Origin: Planctomycetota bacterium
GTDB lineage: Bacteria; Planctomycetota; UBA1135; UBA2386
Assembly (NCBI GenBank): GCA_020638655.1
Contig: JACKIC010000005.1
Location: 372,001 to 436,000, forward strand
Direction of reading: 5' to 3'
DNA: 64,000 nt
The notes beneath the pieces are model-generated. The model was not told where the DNA came from. It saw nothing but the letters and a program-made list of their open reading frames with translations, and did no database searches. Below are positions 1-8,252 of this stretch, piece by piece (position 1 is the stretch's first letter; the number at the start of each line of letters is the position of its first letter). The position numbers and the translations under genes are program-made.

Positions 1-498
1 ACGGTGCCCGCGCGCGGCCTGATCGGCGTGCGCAGCCGCCTGCTCAACGCCACCGGCGGCCAGGCGACGATGCACCACGTGTTCCACGGCTACGGCCCGT
101 TCCGCGGCGCGATCGAGGACCGCATCTCGGGCGTGCTGGTGTCGATGGCCCAGGGCCGCACGACCTTCTACGCGATGGACGGCCTGCGCGACCGCGGCAC
201 GTTCTTCGTGCCCGAGAGCGCCGAGGTCTACGAGGGCATGCTGGTCGGCGAGCACTGCAAGGACAACGACCTCGTCGTCAACGTGGTGCGCGAGAAGAAG
301 GCGACCAACATCCGCAGCTCGACCAAGGAGACGTTCGTCAAGCTGCCGCCGCCGCGCGCGTTCGGCGTCGAGGACGCGCTCGAGTACGTCGGCGAGGACG
401 AACTGGTCGAGATCACCGCGAAGTCGGTGCGGCTGCGCAAGGCGCTGCTCAAGGAGACCGATCGCAAGCGCGGCGACCGCCGGCAGCAGACGGTCTGA
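1..498 (+). CDS. typA: GTP-binding translation factor TypA/BipA, C-terminal part
   Basis: The reading frame is open from base 1, so this is the last 165 residues of a gene that begins upstream of the window. It contains the conserved PARGLIG.R motif, the G.GPFRGAI stretch with ISGVLVSM, and the YEGMLVGEH, DLVVNVVREKK and TNIRSS segments. These belong to the EF-G domain V-like and BipA-specific C-terminal domains of TypA/BipA, a ribosome-associated GTPase involved in 50S assembly and stress responses. The GTPase domain itself is off the window. The frame ends in a basic tail and TGA. A GC-rich hairpin follows six bases after the stop. Confidence 0.95.
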   Translation, partial: TVPARGLIGVRSRLLNATGGQATMHHVFHGYGPFRGAIEDRISGVLVSMAQGRTTFYAMDGLRDRGTFFVPESAEVYEGMLVGEHCKDNDLVVNVVREKKATNIRSSTKETFVKLPPPRAFGVEDALEYVGEDELVEITAKSVRLRKALLKETDRKRGDRRQQTV

Positions 499-503
499 TC
501 GCG

Positions 504-524
504 GGCGGGCGGTGCTCGCCCGCC
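504..524 (+). terminator. GC hairpin after typA
   Basis: GGCGGGCG pairs with CGCCCGCC around a 5-base loop, starting six bases after the typA stop. There is no U-tract, so it is a terminator-like structure rather than a canonical intrinsic terminator. Confidence 0.45.
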
Positions 525-646
525 GCGGCTGGGCTCCGTCGCCCGTTCGGCTGCAACAAGCCCGTATCACGGCACTTGCGCCCGGCCACCAAGGCGGGGC
601 GCCGGTCGTGCGCGCGCCCCCTCACGCCGCGGGCCACCAGGACTCC

Positions 647-671
647 CAAGTCACTTGCGAGAAGTGACTTG
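647..671. repeat. Perfect 10-bp inverted repeat
   Basis: CAAGTCACTT (647-656), then GCGAG, then AAGTGACTTG (662-671). It is less GC-rich than its surroundings. It could be a dimeric regulator site or an RNA hairpin. Function unknown. Confidence 0.6.
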
Positions 672-861
672 CCGCCGCCGAACCACCGCCGGTCAACAGC
701 CTCGGAGCGGCGGGGCGGGACCGCCGACCTGGACCTGACCCAGCGAGTGGCGAGGACTGACGTGAAGGTCCGCGGCCGCCCTTGCTAGCGTGGCGCGCCG
801 CCGATCGGCACCTCGCCCGTCGGCGACAACCGTCCCGCCCCACCACCTGAGTAGAGGCACC

Positions 862-1938
862 ATGCAACGCTTCGTTTCCGCGATCGGCCTGTGCGCGCTC
901 GCGACCACCGCGACCGCCCAGCTCTCCCTCGTCATCCCCGCCGGCTACGACACGGTCCTCGAGGACTCGGCCAACGCCTTCCCCTACGGCTCGTCCGTCA
1001 CCGCGTGGCCCGGCCTGCGCATCCAGCACGTCTACGACAGCAGCCACTTCACCAGCCAGAACGTCAACGCTCCGGTGGTGATCACGGGCCTGCGCTGGCG
1101 CGCGGCAGACACCGCCGGGAGCTGGGCCGGCGGCACCTATTCGCCGGCGACCGTCAGCCTGTCGACCGCGGCCGTGGACTACCTCGCGACGACCACCAAC
1201 TACGCCACCAACCACGGCGCCGACCTCACGCAGGTGTTCAGCGGCACCGTCACGGTGCAGCCCGGCGTCGGCAACGGCACCGGCGTCATCGGCCCCTGGC
1301 ACGTCGACGTGCAGTTCACGACGCCGTTCCTGTACGACCCGGCCGCAGGCGACCTCTGCATCGACTGCGACGTCGCGCTGCCGGGTATGGGCAGCTTCAC
1401 CTCGCTCGCGAGCTGCAGCACCGCGGCGCCGCTGCCGACGCTGGCGCGCCGCGTCTACGCCAGCTCGCAGTACCCGAACGCCAACGGCGTCGACTCGAAC
1501 ATCCTGGTCTGTGAGGTCCAGTACGCGCCTGGCGCCGGCTACGCCTACTCGACGCCCTACGGCACCGGCTGCTACCAGCCCGCGATCACCCATGCCGGCA
1601 GCGCCCGCCCCGTGATCGGCACGTCGATCTCGCTCGACACCAACAACCTGCCGGTCAGCGCGCTCGTCGGCGTGACCCTGTTCGGCCTGGTGGAATTCAA
1701 CCCGGGCATCGACCTGACCCCGCTCGGCATGCCGGGCTGCAATCAGTACCTCTCGATCGATGCGTCGCAGGTGTGGGTGCCGGTGAACGGTTCCGGCAGC
1801 ACCAACTTCCCGATCCCGAGCGACCCGGCCTTCGCCGGCGTCGAGATCAAGACTCAGGGTGCGACGCTCGCCCCTGGGGTCAACGCTCTCGGCGCGCTGT
1901 CGACGAACGGCGTCAAGCACGTCCTCGACATCAACTGA
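862..1938 (+). CDS. Secreted protein with shared YGxGC C-terminal domain, copy 1
   Basis: The protein has 358 residues. The ATG at 862 is chosen because it begins a clean signal peptide (MQRFVSAIGLCALATTATA, cleaved before Gln20). A longer frame upstream has no signal sequence at its start. The body is rich in Thr, Asn, Tyr and Gly with few charges, as in beta-sandwich exoproteins. The final ~126 residues (233-358) start at YGTGC and carry GIDLTPLGMPGC and end in HVLDIN; this module recurs in the genes at 2080 and 22616 and, diverged, at 8253. The next gene is a tandem paralogue with almost the same signal peptide. Function is not recognised; a surface or matrix protein is likely. Confidence 0.85.
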   Translation: MQRFVSAIGLCALATTATAQLSLVIPAGYDTVLEDSANAFPYGSSVTAWPGLRIQHVYDSSHFTSQNVNAPVVITGLRWRAADTAGSWAGGTYSPATVSLSTAAVDYLATTTNYATNHGADLTQVFSGTVTVQPGVGNGTGVIGPWHVDVQFTTPFLYDPAAGDLCIDCDVALPGMGSFTSLASCSTAAPLPTLARRVYASSQYPNANGVDSNILVCEVQYAPGAGYAYSTPYGTGCYQPAITHAGSARPVIGTSISLDTNNLPVSALVGVTLFGLVEFNPGIDLTPLGMPGCNQYLSIDASQVWVPVNGSGSTNFPIPSDPAFAGVEIKTQGATLAPGVNALGALSTNGVKHVLDIN

Positions 1939-2079
1939 TTCGAGATCGCCGATGCAGCCGGGCCGTGCCGCACCTCGCTGCGCGGCCCGATCTCGCGTCG
2001 ACGACGCCACCGAACTCACCGGTCCGGCGACCGTGCGTCGGATCGATCCACCCCGCCCCTGCACTTCCCTGGAGAAGCC

Positions 2080-3153
2080 ATGCAACGTTTCTTGACTGCG
2101 ATCACCCTGTCCGCGCTCGCGACCACCGCGACCGCCCAACTGTCCGTCGTCATCCCCGCCGGCTGCGACGTCGCCGCCGGCAACAGCTCCAACGCCTTCC
2201 CCTGGGGCACCACCGCCTCGACGTGGGGTGGCCTGCGACTGATGTGCGTCTACGGCGCGACCAACTTCACCACCCAGAACGTCAACTCTCCGATCCTGAT
2301 CACCCAGCTCAAGTGGCGCCCCGACAACAACGCGCCGACCTACACGGGCGGCATCTTCACGACCGCGACGGTGCAGCTGTCGACCTCGCCGACGGGCTAC
2401 GGCGGCGTGACCACCAACTACGCCACCAACCACGGCCCCGACCTGACGACGGTCTACTCGGGCTCGGTCACGCACACGGCGACGCCCGGTAGCGCCGCCT
2501 GGACCGTGACGTCGTGGTGCGTCGACATCACGCTGACGACGCCGTTCCTCTACGACCCCAGCCAGGGCGACCTCGTCATCGACGTCGACTATCCGACCGG
2601 CAGCTTCACCGGCGGCTCCGTCGGTCAGATGGACGTGCAGTCGACCGGCTCCAACTCGGCCCGCATCTTCGCCAGCTCGATGTATCCCGCCGCCAACGGC
2701 ACCTCGCAGAACCACGGCGTCGTGGTCGATGTCGGCTACCTGCCGCCTTCGGGCTACGCCTACAGCGTGCCCTACGGCGCCGGCTGCGGCACGCCGGCGA
2801 TCACCCACACCAGCACCGGCCGCCCGGTCATCGGCAATACGATCGCGCTCGACACCGGCAACCTGCCCGCCACTTCGGTGATCGGCGCGACCCTGTTCGG
2901 GCTGGCCGAGTTCAACCCGGGCATCGATCTGACCCCGCTCGGCATGCCGGGGTGCTCGCAGTATCTCTCGATCGACGCCCAGCAGATCTGGATCCCGGTC
3001 GGCGGCGCGGGCAGCACCACCTTCGCGATCCCGAACTCGCCCGCGTTCGCCGGTGTCGAGGTCAAGACGCAAGCAGCCGCGCTTGCTCCGGGCGCCAACG
3101 CGATCGGCGCGATCTCGACGAACGGCATCAAGCACGTCATCGACATCAACTGA
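2080..3153 (+). CDS. Secreted protein with shared YGxGC C-terminal domain, copy 2
   Basis: The protein has 357 residues and is a tandem paralogue of the gene at 862. The signal peptide MQRFLTAITLSALATTATA is nearly identical, and the two align along their whole length, including the NYATNHG.DLT motif and the last 126 residues (YGAGCGTPAITH onwards, with LGMPGC and a C-terminal HVIDIN). The 141-bp gap between copies has no gene, and an upstream GGAGAAGCC may serve as ribosome site. It arose by local duplication and has diverged in the middle. The exported protein has no recognisable enzyme motif. Confidence 0.85.
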   Translation: MQRFLTAITLSALATTATAQLSVVIPAGCDVAAGNSSNAFPWGTTASTWGGLRLMCVYGATNFTTQNVNSPILITQLKWRPDNNAPTYTGGIFTTATVQLSTSPTGYGGVTTNYATNHGPDLTTVYSGSVTHTATPGSAAWTVTSWCVDITLTTPFLYDPSQGDLVIDVDYPTGSFTGGSVGQMDVQSTGSNSARIFASSMYPAANGTSQNHGVVVDVGYLPPSGYAYSVPYGAGCGTPAITHTSTGRPVIGNTIALDTGNLPATSVIGATLFGLAEFNPGIDLTPLGMPGCSQYLSIDAQQIWIPVGGAGSTTFAIPNSPAFAGVEVKTQAAALAPGANAIGAISTNGIKHVIDIN

Positions 3154-3388
3154 GCCGGCGCAGTTCGCTGCCGGGCCGCGGCTGCCGGGTCTTGCCCGGT
3201 GGCCGCGACGGCTGATGCGCGCCGGGCGGAACGAGGGGAAAGGGACACGAGTCCCGACGAAGGGGCGCCTTGCGCCCATTGCGGCGAAGGGAAAAGGAAC
3301 GAGAGGGCGCCGCCTTGCCGCCGGAGCGGAACCCGGGCACCACCTCACAACGTCACAACTGATCCGGCGCCGCTCACTGCCGGGCCGC
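3147..3388. repeat. 33-bp direct repeat at the end of the tandem paralogue
   Basis: The segment spanning the stop codon (3147-3179) recurs at 3356-3388 with 29 of 33 identities; both start CAACTGA and end CTGCCGGGCCGC. The second copy is not attached to a gene, which suggests that the 3' end was duplicated or that another family copy was deleted. Confidence 0.6.
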
Positions 3389-3402
3389 CCCCGGCGGTGA
3401 GC
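3154..3402. other. Intergenic region with small hairpins and purine-rich tracts
   Basis: No gene is visible. It contains small perfect hairpins (GGGAC/GTCCC around 3242-3255 and GGGCGC/GCGCCC at 3263-3277) flanked by purine-rich runs that resemble each other (GAGGGGAAAGGG and GAAGGGAAAAGG). This pattern looks like a repetitive extragenic element rather than coding DNA. Confidence 0.5.
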
Positions 3403-3477
3403 GTACCGAACCGGGTACAAACCACACAGGCCTGCCGCTTCGCGGCAGGCCTGTGTGGTTTGTACCCGGTTCGGTAC
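3403..3477. terminator. 75-bp perfect palindrome between convergent genes
   Basis: Two 36-base arms match exactly around the 3-base loop TTC. The outer arm reads GTACCGAACCGGGTACAAAC and continues with CACAC into a GC-rich inner stem. It sits between the ends of the convergent genes at 2080-3153 (+) and 3507-4796 (-), so it probably works as a bidirectional terminator. The outer arm (GGGTACAAACCACAC) recurs in the hairpin at 8023-8075, with a different inner stem. Confidence 0.7.
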
Positions 3478-3506
3478 CCTCGCCCGCAGACGCGCTGGCC
3501 CTGGCG

Positions 3507-4796
3507 TCAGTTGGTCTTGGCGAGCGCCGCGAGGAACTTCTCGAACTCGGCCTCGGCCTTGCGCCGGCGCTCCTGCGGATCGGCGACAGGGCGAGGGCTC
3601 ACGTGTGATCGCAGCACCGGGAAGCCCGCCAGTTCCTCTTCAGGGCCGTTGCTGCGCCGGTGGCACAAGGTGCACTGGGCGGCATACGTGGTGTGCTTGC
3701 GGGTGCCGTAGTCGCGGAACAGCTCCTGCGACTCCATGTCGACCGTGCGGAAGTCGGCGAGCGAAGTCGCGGCGCCGCGTTCGCGCAGGGTCTGACGCTC
3801 GAGCGACCAGATCGCGAAGTCGACGCCGTCGCGCGTGGTCGTCGCGTTGTCCGCGGCGAGCGGATCGCGGTTGCGGAGCACCTGGGTGCGCACCTCGATG
3901 ACGACGTCGGTGGCGCACGCGTTGCCCTCGTCGTCGAGCGCGACGATGCCCTGCACGAGAACGGCCTGAGTGCCGATCGGCACGGACGCAAGCTTCTCGC
4001 CCTTGCCCTTGGGCGTCAGCCACGGCGCGAGCCCCGACGCGGCGGTCTCGGGCACCGCCAAGTACACCGACGACCACAGCTGCACGTACTCCGCGTCGAA
4101 CAACCGCGTCGAACGCCGCTCGAGCTCGACCATCCGCGCCACCTGCAACTCGGGCTGCCGCGCCTGCACGTCGGCCAGCCGGAACGTGCTCAGCGCGTCG
4201 CTCTCGAGCACCGCGCGCGACAGCGCGACGCGGCGCGCGGCGCCGACGAGCAGCGGCAACAGCTCGGGGTTCTGCCTGGTGTCGAGCAGGCGGCGAGCCA
4301 TGCGCAGCAGGTCGTGCTGGAACCACACGGCGAGCCGGGGCGTCGCCTGCAGCGCGGTCACGACCTCGCCGTCGACGGCCGCGAGGTCCTCGCGCAGCGC
4401 CGCGGCCTCCGCCGCGGTGAACCCTTCCCGCGGCATCTGCCGGCCGTCGCCGCCGAACCAGCGCTCGTCCGTGGCCTCGCCGGCGCGCTTGCCGAAGTAC
4501 CAACCCGGCACGAAGAAGTCCGCGGCGTCGCCGTGCTCCCGCGGCAGCGCTGCAGCCACCTCGGCGGGCGCGGCGTGCACCAGGTAGAACGCGCGGAACA
4601 GACGGTTGAGCAGGTGCGCCGGGTCCGCGTGATAGGGCGCCCACACCGCGTCGGGACGCGGCAGGCCGAAGTCGGCGTGTCCCGCCGGCTGGCGGCGGGA
4701 CGCTGGCGCGGACGCCGGCTCCTGGGCGACGAGCGCGCTCGCGGCGACGGTGAGGATCAGGCTGACGACGGCCGGGCAGGTCGGATTCACCGGCAC
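3507..4796 (-). CDS. Secreted monohaem protein of unknown function
   Basis: The protein has 429 residues. The N-terminus (MPVNPTCPAVVSLILTVAASALVAQ) is a signal peptide with a probable cut near residue 24-25. A single haem-c motif CTLCH lies near the C-terminus (~residue 376), preceded by a Tyr-rich stretch. The rest is alpha-helical, with many Arg/Glu/Leu and no family I recognise. A similar layout, one CxxCH in a ~400-residue exported protein, appears in the gene at 56591. It is transcribed toward the palindrome at 3403. The haem motif and export are seen; an electron-transfer role is inference. Confidence 0.75.
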   Translation of the reverse strand: MPVNPTCPAVVSLILTVAASALVAQEPASAPASRRQPAGHADFGLPRPDAVWAPYHADPAHLLNRLFRAFYLVHAAPAEVAAALPREHGDAADFFVPGWYFGKRAGEATDERWFGGDGRQMPREGFTAAEAAALREDLAAVDGEVVTALQATPRLAVWFQHDLLRMARRLLDTRQNPELLPLLVGAARRVALSRAVLESDALSTFRLADVQARQPELQVARMVELERRSTRLFDAEYVQLWSSVYLAVPETAASGLAPWLTPKGKGEKLASVPIGTQAVLVQGIVALDDEGNACATDVVIEVRTQVLRNRDPLAADNATTTRDGVDFAIWSLERQTLRERGAATSLADFRTVDMESQELFRDYGTRKHTTYAAQCTLCHRRSNGPEEELAGFPVLRSHVSPRPVADPQERRRKAEAEFEKFLAALAKTN

Positions 4797-4812
4797 ATCA
4801 TGCCGTTCCGGC

Positions 4813-6300
4813 TCAGAGGACCAAGTAGCCGTCGAGCCCGGTCGAAGGATCGAGCGGTACGACCAACGCCGCGCGACCGAATTGCTGCCAGCCGGCGGCG
4901 AACGCCGGCTGACGCTCCCCGAGCCAGCGCAAGGTCTCGGATGGCACGACCAACTGTCGACCCGCGGCGGCGGCTTCGGCGCGCTTGAGCGACAGCCACG
5001 CGGCGATCTGCTCGGCGGTAGGTTCCACCGGCGACGAGGCCGCGAGGTCGGCGAGTTCCTTGCGCGCCACGATCAGTTCGAGGTGCGCGTCGGCGAAGTG
5101 GGCGCCGTCCATCTGCGGATAGTCGGCCACGAAGAACACCACCGGGTGCTGCTGCGCGTATCGCGCCGCGGCGCGGCCGAACGCGTGGTCGGGCGGCAGA
5201 CGCCCGGGTTCGCCGCGGAGCAAGCCGCCGCAGGCGATGGCGACGAGGACGAGCACCGGCCACGCCCGCCGCGGCACGAGTTCCTGCGCCAGCAGCACGG
5301 CCGGCAGCGCCAGCGGCAGCAGGTAGGCACCGCGTTCGTCGGTGATCGCATGCACGAGCACCACGGTGACGCCGAGGTAGCCGAGCAGTACGACCGCGAA
5401 CAAGACCGCGGCAACGCGCAGCCGGCGCACGCCGACGGCCATCAGGGCCAGCAGCGAGAACGGCGCGTAGGACTGCAGCCACTCGCGCCAGACCGTGGGC
5501 CCGAACGTGTGCAGCAGGTCCAGCCCCGCGAACCACCGCCACAGGTAGGCGACCGGATTGGACGCGGCGGCGGGATCGGCGCCAGCCCCGCCGAAGCCCG
5601 CGACGGAGGCAGGCAGGTGGCCGATGCCGCGCAGCGCTGCGTAGCCCGCGCCCCAGACCAGCGCGTGCGCACCGGCCATCGCCGCCGCCTCGCCGAGCAC
5701 GCGTCGCCATCCGCGGTCGCGCCGCGCGACGACCACGGCGAGGCAAAGCGCCGGCACCAGCAGCTGACCCGTCGCATGCACCAGGGTCGCTGCGCCGGTC
5801 AGCGCGCCCGTGCCCGCGGCGACGCGCAAGCCGCCGCACCTGGCCCAACGCACCCCGAGCAGCAGCGCGAACGCCATCACGGCCGCGAACACCGCGTGCA
5901 TCTCGATCACCGTCGAGAAGTGCAGCATCGCCGGCGTCACCGCCACGAGCATGGCGGCAGCGTGCGCCTTGTGCTGGTCCTGACGCCACCACCACGCGGC
6001 GCGGTGGCACCCGGCGACCGCCGCGGCGCCGCCGAGCGCCGACAACCACGTCAGCACCGTCGTGGTCGGCAACTGCAGCGGCGCGAGCAGGGCGCAGGCC
6101 AGCTTCGCCAACGCCAGATAACCAGGGTGCTGCGGGTGCACGGCACCGGGCTCTTCGGTCCACAGCACGAGCCACCGCCAATCGGTGCCGTGCAGCGCCG
6201 CCTGCGGCAGCAGCAGATAGAGGAACGACGCCGCGACGAAGCAGGACCACGTACCGCGGCAGCGGCGTAGGGACGCATCGGTGGCCGGCAGCGCGCTCAT
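4813..6300 (-). CDS. Polytopic membrane glycosyltransferase-like protein
   Basis: The protein has 495 residues from the ATG at 6300; an earlier in-frame ATG at 6360 would overlap the rnc start on the other strand. At least nine hydrophobic segments are visible. An early loop has a Glu-rich WTEEPGAVHPQHPGY stretch with the HPGY often seen in ArnT/PMT-type (GT-C) enzymes, then a soluble ~110-residue C-terminal tail. It probably transfers a lipid-linked sugar outside the membrane, but donor and acceptor cannot be inferred. It lies 16 bp upstream of the monohaem gene on the same strand and is divergent from rnc, with 58 bp between starts. Confidence 0.7.
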   Translation of the reverse strand: MSALPATDASLRRCRGTWSCFVAASFLYLLLPQAALHGTDWRWLVLWTEEPGAVHPQHPGYLALAKLACALLAPLQLPTTTVLTWLSALGGAAAVAGCHRAAWWWRQDQHKAHAAAMLVAVTPAMLHFSTVIEMHAVFAAVMAFALLLGVRWARCGGLRVAAGTGALTGAATLVHATGQLLVPALCLAVVVARRDRGWRRVLGEAAAMAGAHALVWGAGYAALRGIGHLPASVAGFGGAGADPAAASNPVAYLWRWFAGLDLLHTFGPTVWREWLQSYAPFSLLALMAVGVRRLRVAAVLFAVVLLGYLGVTVVLVHAITDERGAYLLPLALPAVLLAQELVPRRAWPVLVLVAIACGGLLRGEPGRLPPDHAFGRAAARYAQQHPVVFFVADYPQMDGAHFADAHLELIVARKELADLAASSPVEPTAEQIAAWLSLKRAEAAAAGRQLVVPSETLRWLGERQPAFAAGWQQFGRAALVVPLDPSTGLDGYLVL

Positions 6301-6358
6301 CCGCGCCAGAGGGTAGCCAGTCGGTCGCCGGATCACTACGTTGCGCGGTCCCTTCCCC

Positions 6359-7072
6359 ATGCCCGAACCCACGCCACTCCAGCAGCAGGCGCGCCGTCGA
6401 TCGCTGCGCGAACTCGCCGCCCGCCTGGGCCACAAGTTCGCCGACCTGGACCTGCTGGACCGCGCGCTCACGCACGCGTCGATGGGCAACGAAGGCAAGC
6501 CGAGCTACGAGCGACTCGAGTTCCTCGGCGACGCGTTCTTGAACTTCGCCGTCGCCGACGTGCTGTTCCGCGCCGACCACGAGGTCGCCGAGGGTCGCCT
6601 CACCGAGACGCGCGCGAGCATCGTCAGCCGCGGCCCGCTGGCTGCGGTCGGGCGCCGCCTCGACCTCGCCAACCACCTGATCTCGGGCAAGGGCCTGCGC
6701 GACAGCGAGCGGCAGAGCGAACGCATCCTCTGCGACCTGGTCGAAGCGGTGCTCGGCGCGATCCTGATCGACGGCGGCGTCACGCCGGCGCGCGCGTTCG
6801 TGCGGCGCCACGTGCTGCCGCGCGGCAAGCACGTCGAGCTCGCGCCCGAGGGCGAGAAGGACAGCAAGACCGCGCTGCTGCACCACTGCCAGCACCACAA
6901 GCTCGGCCAGCCGCGCTACGAACTGCTCGAGACCACCGGCCTGCAGCACGAGCAGGAATTCAGGGTCGTCGTGCGCCTGCAGGACAACCGCCGCGCCGAA
7001 GGGGTCGGGCGCACCAAACGCGCCGCCGAGAAGACCGCGGCGGAGAAGCTGCTCGCGCGCCTGCTCGGCTGA
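6359..7072 (+). CDS. rnc: Ribonuclease III
   Basis: The protein has 237 residues, a normal length. It starts at the ATG at 6359 (MPEPTPLQQQ). The catalytic domain has the RNase III signature YERLEFLGDAFLN (residues ~59-71), containing the metal-binding Glu and Asp, and a second acidic pair in ERILCDLVEAVLGAI. The double-stranded RNA-binding domain follows (~residues 165-237), starting at KDSKTALLHHCQ and ending in GRTKRAAEKTAAEKLLARL. It processes rRNA and other double-stranded RNAs in the cytoplasm. All key residues are present. Confidence 0.96.
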   Translation: MPEPTPLQQQARRRSLRELAARLGHKFADLDLLDRALTHASMGNEGKPSYERLEFLGDAFLNFAVADVLFRADHEVAEGRLTETRASIVSRGPLAAVGRRLDLANHLISGKGLRDSERQSERILCDLVEAVLGAILIDGGVTPARAFVRRHVLPRGKHVELAPEGEKDSKTALLHHCQHHKLGQPRYELLETTGLQHEQEFRVVVRLQDNRRAEGVGRTKRAAEKTAAEKLLARLLG

Positions 7073-7152
7073 GCGCCAACCCGGAGCGCCGCGGTTGCAA
7101 CCGTCGCCGCGCCGTCCCACCATTCGCCCCCCCCCTACTGCAACAACCAACC

Positions 7153-7995
7153 ATGACCCACATCGCACTCCTCGGCACCGGCCTGCTCGGCAGCGGCATG
7201 GTGGAGAATCTGCTCACCAAGGGCCACGCGGTCCACGTCTGGAACCGCTCGGCCGACAAGCTCGCGCCGCTGGTCGCCAAAGGCGCCGTCGCCGCCAAGG
7301 ACCCGGCCGACGCCGTGCGCGGCGCCAGCCACGTGCACCTCGTGCTCGCCGAAGACGACGCCGTCGACGCCGTGGTCGCGGCGCTGCGCCCCGGCCTCGC
7401 CGCCGGCACGCCGGTGATCGACCACAGCACCAACCTGCCCAAGCGCGTCGCGGCGCGCTTCCACCGCCTGCGCGGCGACGGCGTGCGCTACGTCAGCGCA
7501 CCCGTGTTCATGTCGCCGCAGAACGCGCGCGAGGCCAGCGGCATGATCGTGCTCTCCGCGCCGCTCGACGAAGTCGACGCGCTGCAGGCGCACCTGACCC
7601 CGATGACCGGCAAGGTCCTGGTCGTCGGCGACCGCCCGGACCTCGCCGCCGTGTTCAAGCTCGCCGGCAACTCGATGTACTTCGCCCTGACCGCGGCGAT
7701 GGCCGACGTGCTGGCGATCGGCAAGGGCAACGACGTGCCCGCCAGCGTGATGCTGACCCTGTTCGACACCTGGAAGGTGGGCGGCGCGCTGCCGTTCATC
7801 GGCCAGCGGCTCGCGGCCGCGGGCAGCGGCCCCGCGAGCTTCGAACTGACCATGGCCCGCAAGGACGCGCGCCTGATGCAGGAGGCCGCCGGCGCCGCGA
7901 CGACCATCGCGCTGCCCGCCGTGATCGCGGCGATGGACAAGGCCCTGGCTCGCGGCGAGGGCGACGCCGACTTCGCCGTCTTCGCCCAGGGCTGA
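7153..7995 (+). CDS. Beta-hydroxyacid dehydrogenase family NAD(P)-binding oxidoreductase
   Basis: The protein has 280 residues. The N-terminal Rossmann fold has the dinucleotide motif LGTGLLGSGM (residues 7-16) and ends with DHSTNLPKR, the substrate-loop signature of the 3-hydroxyisobutyrate dehydrogenase/glyoxylate-succinic semialdehyde reductase family. The catalytic lysine is in FKLAGNSMYF (~residue 172). The usual APVSGG loop is replaced by APVFMSPQNA, so the substrate may differ from classic members. The all-alpha C-terminal domain is complete. The gene stands alone, between rnc and a secreted-protein gene. The exact substrate cannot be told. Confidence 0.85.
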   Translation: MTHIALLGTGLLGSGMVENLLTKGHAVHVWNRSADKLAPLVAKGAVAAKDPADAVRGASHVHLVLAEDDAVDAVVAALRPGLAAGTPVIDHSTNLPKRVAARFHRLRGDGVRYVSAPVFMSPQNAREASGMIVLSAPLDEVDALQAHLTPMTGKVLVVGDRPDLAAVFKLAGNSMYFALTAAMADVLAIGKGNDVPASVMLTLFDTWKVGGALPFIGQRLAAAGSGPASFELTMARKDARLMQEAAGAATTIALPAVIAAMDKALARGEGDADFAVFAQG

Positions 7996-8022
7996 AGGCC
8001 CCAGCGCCGAGGCATGCGATGC

Positions 8023-8075
8023 GGGTGCAACCACACCCCCGGCCGCTGCGCGGCCGGGGGTGTGTGGTTTGTACC
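8023..8075. terminator. Imperfect palindrome sharing its outer arm with the one at 3403
   Basis: Arms at 8023-8046 and 8050-8075 pair with a short bulge. The inner stem is GGCCGC/GCGGCC with loop TGC. The right arm contains TGTGTGGTTTGTACCCGGT, identical over 19 bases to the right arm at 3403-3477, while the inner stem is unrelated. It lies just after the dehydrogenase stop and is probably a terminator that belongs to a dispersed palindrome family. Confidence 0.65.
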
Positions 8076-8252
8076 CGGTACCGTACGCACACGGGCAAGG
8101 GTGCGAGAAGGGCCCGCGCATCCCCCGTGAACGCGCGCATCGCATCACGACAGCGAACCTCTCGCGCCGTTCATCGCGGGTTCAAGCGCGCCCCCTATCC
8201 AGGCTCCCGCGCCACTTCGGCGCACCCTGCGTTTCACCCTCAGGAGCCTGCA

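Larger units (their letters stand above)
499..861. other. Intergenic region with two hairpins
   Basis: No convincing gene lies here; short frames are in GC-rich non-coding sequence. It holds a terminator-like hairpin just after typA (504-524) and a perfect 10-bp inverted repeat with a 5-base loop at 647-671 (CAAGTCACTT / AAGTGACTTG), which could be an operator or a transcript-end structure. The last ~60 bases are the leader of the secreted-protein gene starting at 862. No clear -35/-10 pair is visible. Confidence 0.6.

Noticed and set aside
622..3420. Long minus-strand frame (932 codons) across the tandem exoprotein genes
   Set aside because: It is antisense to two genes with signal peptides and a conserved C-terminal module, and its translation is Arg/Gly/Val-rich with no motif. 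Such shadows are expected at this GC content.
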